DNA of 64,000 nucleotides, from the NCBI GenBank assembly GCA_015485355.1, contig WFTQ01000076.1:18585-82584 (forward strand), read 5' to 3'. This document shows positions 62,137 through 64,000 of this stretch, piece after piece. The notes under the pieces are model-generated. The model saw nothing but the letters and a program-made list of their open reading frames with translations. It had not been told where the DNA came from and ran no database searches. The stretch is from a bacterium (GTDB lineage Bacteria > Calditrichota > Calditrichia > RBG-13-44-9 > J042). The position numbers and the translations under genes were made by a program. The stretch's first letter is position 1. Each line of letters opens with the position of its first letter.

Positions 62137-63999
62137 CTAAAATTCATTGATTAATCGCACATGGATTTTACCTTCCCGAAACGGTTTGCCCCGTTCCATG
62201 CCCAGGTCTACCTGCACAACTCCGACGGGGCCGGGAAAGCGAATGCCCAGACCATAACCGGTGAGCCAGCGGGTCAGCGGTTCCGGAATCCGGCGGGTAA
62301 AGTACGCATTATCCACGAACACAAAAAAGCGAGAAAGCGGTCCCAACAAAAATCGATATTCGGTGTTAACCCAGACGACTTTTTCGGCATAGAATTGATC
62401 TTCCCGAAAACCGCGCACCGAGTTGGCCCCTCCAAACCAGAATAAATCGGGCAGTTGAATCTGGGCGTCTTTGCCGCCAATAAAGGCAAAATGAAAGCGA
62501 TTGGCCAGTACCTGTTGGGGAAACATTTGGATGTAGCTCTCCAGATCGATTCGGGCCTGTTGAATGGTGGATCGAATTTTCAAAGAGTCTTCCCGCAGAA
62601 GGTAGGCCGGCCCAAGATTCCGTTTGCTGCCGTAAGAAAAGGCGGCCCGCAAATACATCCCTTTAACCGGATTTTGCAATCGATCTCGGGAGTCGAATTC
62701 CAGTCCCGTCTCGGTGTAAACGTTGCGGGTGCGAGGCAAACGCAACCTTCGGCTGGCTAACGTATCCGGCGCAATATCCCGATTTAACAGTTTTATGAAC
62801 GCATTGATGCGATCGCCAAGGGGAACCGTCAGCCCGAATTGATATTGCCAGTCTATAAAAGTGGTATCCCTTACCAGGCGGTATAATCCCCACTCGGTAT
62901 GCACGGGCAGGCCCAGAATAAAGGGTTCCCGGTAGATCAGTTGAAAGGCCTCGGAATACCGGTCTTGCTTTTGCCAGAACAGTTTCAACTTTCTGCCGGG
63001 ACCAAAAAGATTGCGAAATCCCACGTTTAACAAGCCGGTAAAATACCCTGTTTCTTCCGGTTGGGTGCTCGGTGGGGGAACATATCCCACGACTCCGTCC
63101 AGGGTCGTGGCCGGGGCTTCTTCCAGGGGGATCTTTAAATAGTATTTTCCATCGGGATGGAACATCAGCACCGGTTCGCCCACCCTTTTCACAAATTCCT
63201 GACGCCTTAAGCGTTCTCGGTATTGGCGTACCCGACGCCAATCGTATAACTCGCCTTCTCGAAAATTAACCAGGCGCTGCAAATATCGCCGGTATTTCTC
63301 CTCCTTCCCGGGAAACCACAATCCCGCCAGGCGCACGGTATCCCCGGGATCCAACCATACCAGGAGTCGAATGCCCCAGGTGCTATCCGGCAATTGCTTC
63401 AAACGATAATCCCGCAACTCCACCCGGGCCAGAGGAAATCCCCTGCTTTCACATTCCCGTAAAACTTGCTGGAATAATGCCTCCAAACGCTTTTGATGAT
63501 ACGGTTGCCGAAGAAAGGGCCTGGCCAGCTCCGGCAAAGTACTCACCAGTGCCTCGTGGGGTCCCGGACTGGTAAACCGCACCGTATCCAATTGCACCGG
63601 GGTTCCGGGGTCCACCCGAAACGCCAAAGAAACCGTTTGCCGAATCGAATCCCTTTCCAGAGACTGCGAAACAACCCGATAGAAATAGTATCCCTGCCGG
63701 AAAAGCAGTGCTTCCAGACCGTCCAAGACTTCCTGCACGACCTGGGGCCGAAACGCTTTTCCCCTGTACTGTTTTGTCAGCGGTTCGACGGAAAAACCCA
63801 CCCGGACGGTAAAACGGACCTGAACATCCTTGATGGTCCAGAACCGGGGCGGGGGCTGTTGAGAAAATCCGGCAATCACCAGCAGCAAGATCCCCCCGCC
63901 CCACAGGCTCCCCCCCCGGAAAAAACCTTCGAGCATTTTCCTAAAAAGTACCGCCCATCGGGAGAGAAGGAACTTTTCCCGGAAAATGCGCTTTTGCAT
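62137..63999 (-). CDS. Second Omp85/BamA-TamA family outer-membrane protein
   Basis: Up to 620 residues; the frame may extend past the window edge. A hydrophobic signal (GGILLLVIAGFS, about residues 34-45) is followed by roughly three POTRA domains (about 50-290, for example 'VQVRFTVRVGFSVEPLTKQY', 'LDTVRFTSPGPHEALVSTLP', 'VRLAGLWFPGKEEKYRRYL') and a 16-strand barrel with the Omp85 motif 'NSVRGFREDQFYAEK' near residue 530 and the C-terminal 'GKIHVRLINEF'. It resembles the surface antigen D15-like branch, not the TamA encoded at 35076-36962, and it has no adjacent TamB. An ATG at 63936 (AGGA upstream) would also give a good signal peptide. Its substrate or partner is unknown. Confidence 0.85.
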   Translation of the reverse strand: MQKRIFREKFLLSRWAVLFRKMLEGFFRGGSLWGGGILLLVIAGFSQQPPPRFWTIKDVQVRFTVRVGFSVEPLTKQYRGKAFRPQVVQEVLDGLEALLFRQGYYFYRVVSQSLERDSIRQTVSLAFRVDPGTPVQLDTVRFTSPGPHEALVSTLPELARPFLRQPYHQKRLEALFQQVLRECESRGFPLARVELRDYRLKQLPDSTWGIRLLVWLDPGDTVRLAGLWFPGKEEKYRRYLQRLVNFREGELYDWRRVRQYRERLRRQEFVKRVGEPVLMFHPDGKYYLKIPLEEAPATTLDGVVGYVPPPSTQPEETGYFTGLLNVGFRNLFGPGRKLKLFWQKQDRYSEAFQLIYREPFILGLPVHTEWGLYRLVRDTTFIDWQYQFGLTVPLGDRINAFIKLLNRDIAPDTLASRRLRLPRTRNVYTETGLEFDSRDRLQNPVKGMYLRAAFSYGSKRNLGPAYLLREDSLKIRSTIQQARIDLESYIQMFPQQVLANRFHFAFIGGKDAQIQLPDLFWFGGANSVRGFREDQFYAEKVVWVNTEYRFLLGPLSRFFVFVDNAYFTRRIPEPLTRWLTGYGLGIRFPGPVGVVQVDLGMERGKPFREGKIHVRLINEF

Positions 64000-64000
64000 C

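Noticed and set aside
1..64000. CRISPR arrays, rRNA operons, transposase or integrase genes, prophage
   Set aside because: None seen: no regularly spaced direct repeats, no rRNA signature and no mobile-element proteins among the translated frames.

Overview
The window looks like chromosome of a Gram-negative bacterium of the FCB superphylum, most likely Calditrichota or a close relative (KSB1 or Marinimicrobia type) rather than Bacteroidota proper. Evidence: two very large exported proteins end in type IX secretion (T9SS) sorting domains, one with the 'NFPNPFNP' signature; a PorD-like T9SS protein, a SusC/SusD pair, an LptE of the Bacteroidota type, TamA/TamB and Omp85 proteins are present. 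Many genes nevertheless have strong Shine-Dalgarno sequences, and at least two promoters have near-consensus sigma-70 boxes, both atypical for Bacteroidota. Lineage is an inference from gene content only.

Layout. 1-3342: 3' part of a giant repeat-rich secreted protein, then a terminator and a MITE-like palindromic repeat. 3670-7302 (minus): rnhB, a CBM9-like/DUF5916 outer-membrane protein, a small zinc-ribbon protein. 7640-10472: divergent YchF-type NTPase (plus), PorD (minus) and a single-gene unit for a membrane-anchored GyrI-like protein (plus). 10669-17864 (minus): S9 peptidase, 2-oxoglutarate dehydrogenase E2 and E1, queF. 18290-25554: SusC-SusD operon (plus) with a leader terminator, convergent with a GH31 glucosidase. 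26074-32568 (minus): NHL propeller protein, fatty-acid beta-oxidation pair fadJ/thiolase, a previously easy-to-miss 40-residue basic protein, a 5'-nucleotidase-like HAD protein overlapping an enoyl-ACP-reductase-like SDR. 32782-40944 (minus): second S9 peptidase, TamA and TamB overlapping. 41204-49574 (minus): two nucleotide-sugar dehydrogenases, a Wzc-like tyrosine autokinase, lolA and ftsK. 49575-50491: long stretch without an intact gene, with frame-broken coding-like fragments. 50492-61273 (minus): gcvT, gdhA, coaE, a secreted subtilase, a TPR protein, lptE and a sigma-54 activator. 61504-63999: a YiiD-type thioesterase (plus) and an Omp85 protein running to the window edge (minus).

The genes suggest a heterotroph that degrades proteins, glucans and fatty acids. 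Exported peptidases (S8, two S9), glutamate dehydrogenase, GcvT, beta-oxidation and 2-oxoglutarate dehydrogenase feed central metabolism, and SusCD plus GH31 may handle an alpha-glucan. A large share of the window concerns outer-membrane construction: LolA, LptE, TamA/B, Omp85, T9SS and capsule or exopolysaccharide precursor synthesis. I found no tRNA, rRNA, CRISPR array or transposase gene, and no convincing new multi-gene defence or mobile system. The points most worth checking are the tiny basic protein, the CoaE P-loop substitution, the susC leader terminator, the intergenic palindromic repeat and the decayed region between ftsK and gcvT.
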